From Defluviitalea saccharophila (GTDB lineage: Bacteria; Bacillota; Clostridia; Lachnospirales; Defluviitaleaceae), in assembly GCF_038396635.1 (NCBI RefSeq), contig NZ_CP121687.1:1116001-1180000 (forward strand): a stretch of DNA of 64,000 nt, in the 5' to 3' direction. The notes below the pieces were generated by a model. It saw only the letters and a list, made by a program, of their open reading frames with translations. It searched no databases and had not been told where the DNA came from. A program made the translations under genes and the position numbers. Position 1 is the stretch's first letter. The number at the start of each line of letters is the position of its first letter. Of this stretch, positions 63,520 to 64,000 are shown in pieces.

Positions 63520-64000
63520 TTAAAAATTAAAAAGAGCAAAAGGATATTCGGCTGGTTTTAATTCAAAACTGCATACTTTATTGGTTTTAGGATGATTAAA
63601 TGTTATTTTCCATGCCCATAGGGCAATTTGAGTCCATTCTTTTTTCTTTACGAAAATTGGATTGTACTTGTTGTCTCCCCAAAGGGGCAAGCTTTTATTG
63701 GCAAGCTGTACGCGGATTTGATGATGTCTGCCGGTCCTTAATTCGATTTTTAAAAGACTTAGAATGCCTTCTTCAGCAAATGCACTATTTACATATGTAT
63801 ATTCAAGGATGGCTTCTTTTGCTCCTTTAGTGCCTTCGGGAACAACTTTGGATACATTCCTAGCTTGATTTTTTAGAAGATAGTCTTTTATTTCTTCATG
63901 GTCTTTCTCCGGTTTTCCACATACTACAGCTAAATATTCCTTTTTAAATCGGTGGGACTGCATTTGCTCCGACAGTTTTGCATTGGCATCTTTGGTCTTT
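63520..64000 (-). CDS. RluA-family pseudouridine synthase, C-terminal part (runs off the window)
   Basis: The frame is open to the window edge, so the N-terminus and the catalytic RLDxxTSG motif lie outside. The visible 159 residues include KTKDANAKLSEQM, the RFKKEYLAVVCGKPEK segment after the active site, a RTGRHHQIRVQLA motif and LWGDNKYN, all typical of RluA/RluD-type enzymes that isomerise uridines in rRNA or tRNA. It is upstream of relA in the same direction, 115 bp away. Confidence 0.88.
   Translation of the reverse strand, partial: KTKDANAKLSEQMQSHRFKKEYLAVVCGKPEKDHEEIKDYLLKNQARNVSKVVPEGTKGAKEAILEYTYVNSAFAEEGILSLLKIELRTGRHHQIRVQLANKSLPLWGDNKYNPIFVKKKEWTQIALWAWKITFNHPKTNKVCSFELKPAEYPFALFNF

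Overview
The window is AT-rich chromosomal DNA from an anaerobic, endospore-forming low-GC Gram-positive bacterium, most likely of class Clostridia. The evidence is PolC-type DNA polymerase III, a T-box leader on hisS-aspS, ferredoxin-linked indolepyruvate oxidoreductase, a thioredoxin reductase of the clostridial ferredoxin-dependent kind, hemerythrin and RIC proteins, strong AGGAGG ribosome binding sites, and a cluster of genes with sporulation sigma-K-like promoters. I see no tRNA or rRNA genes, no transposase, no CRISPR array and no prophage. Genus and species cannot be named from this sequence alone.

Layout. 0-3 kb: the tail of an EAL (c-di-GMP phosphodiesterase) gene, then feoA and a feoB split into a GTPase gene and a membrane gene. 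3-9.5 kb: polC, a DtxR/MntR-like regulator, degV and rpsD. 9.6-15.6 kb: two PLP sulfur-amino-acid enzymes, a structured GC-rich intergenic element, a 2-hydroxyacid dehydrogenase, an unknown membrane protein and a MATE pump. 15.7-20.2 kb: a probable nitrosative/oxidative stress block (DUF438-hemerythrin-PAS protein, DUF1858 protein, RIC iron-centre repair protein, Crp/Fnr regulator with an N-terminal Cys cluster, chemoreceptor). 20.4-30.3 kb: FFTR-like thioredoxin reductase, Ca2+-type P-ATPase, LUD protein, glyA, a DUF2721 protein, a two-subunit ThrE-like exporter and iorBA.

30.6-41.6 kb is the most unusual part. After an NlpC/P60 endopeptidase come about ten unfamiliar genes falling into small paralogous families: three tandem ~155-aa beta-rich proteins (the first frameshifted), two ~170-185-aa Cys-tailed proteins, two ~280-310-aa Cys-rich proteins, two Asp-box beta-propeller/coiled-coil proteins that flank a citrate synthase gene, and one small coiled-coil gene readable only through a -1 frameshift at an A AAA AAG slippery site. 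Six transcription units here are preceded at similar distance by AAC-N16/17-CATAnnnT(A/G), the pattern of sigma-K promoters. I read the region as a mother-cell-expressed spore-surface (coat/exosporium) locus.

41.6-64 kb: C_GCAxxG_C_C protein, RseC, TcdA, a LiaF-like membrane protein, a sugar nucleotidyltransferase, galE, a HAD phosphatase, a YesMN-type two-component system and an Fbp/Afu-type ABC importer. The importer's binding protein lacks a Tyr-Tyr pair, and its operon has 21-bp-spaced direct repeats upstream. A phosphohexomutase gene is divergent from it, so sugar phosphate is as likely a substrate as iron. The window ends with aspS and hisS behind a T-box whose GAC specifier and TGGC bulge both fit tRNA-Asp, then hemZ, an MBL hydrolase, dtd, relA and a partial RluA-type pseudouridine synthase.
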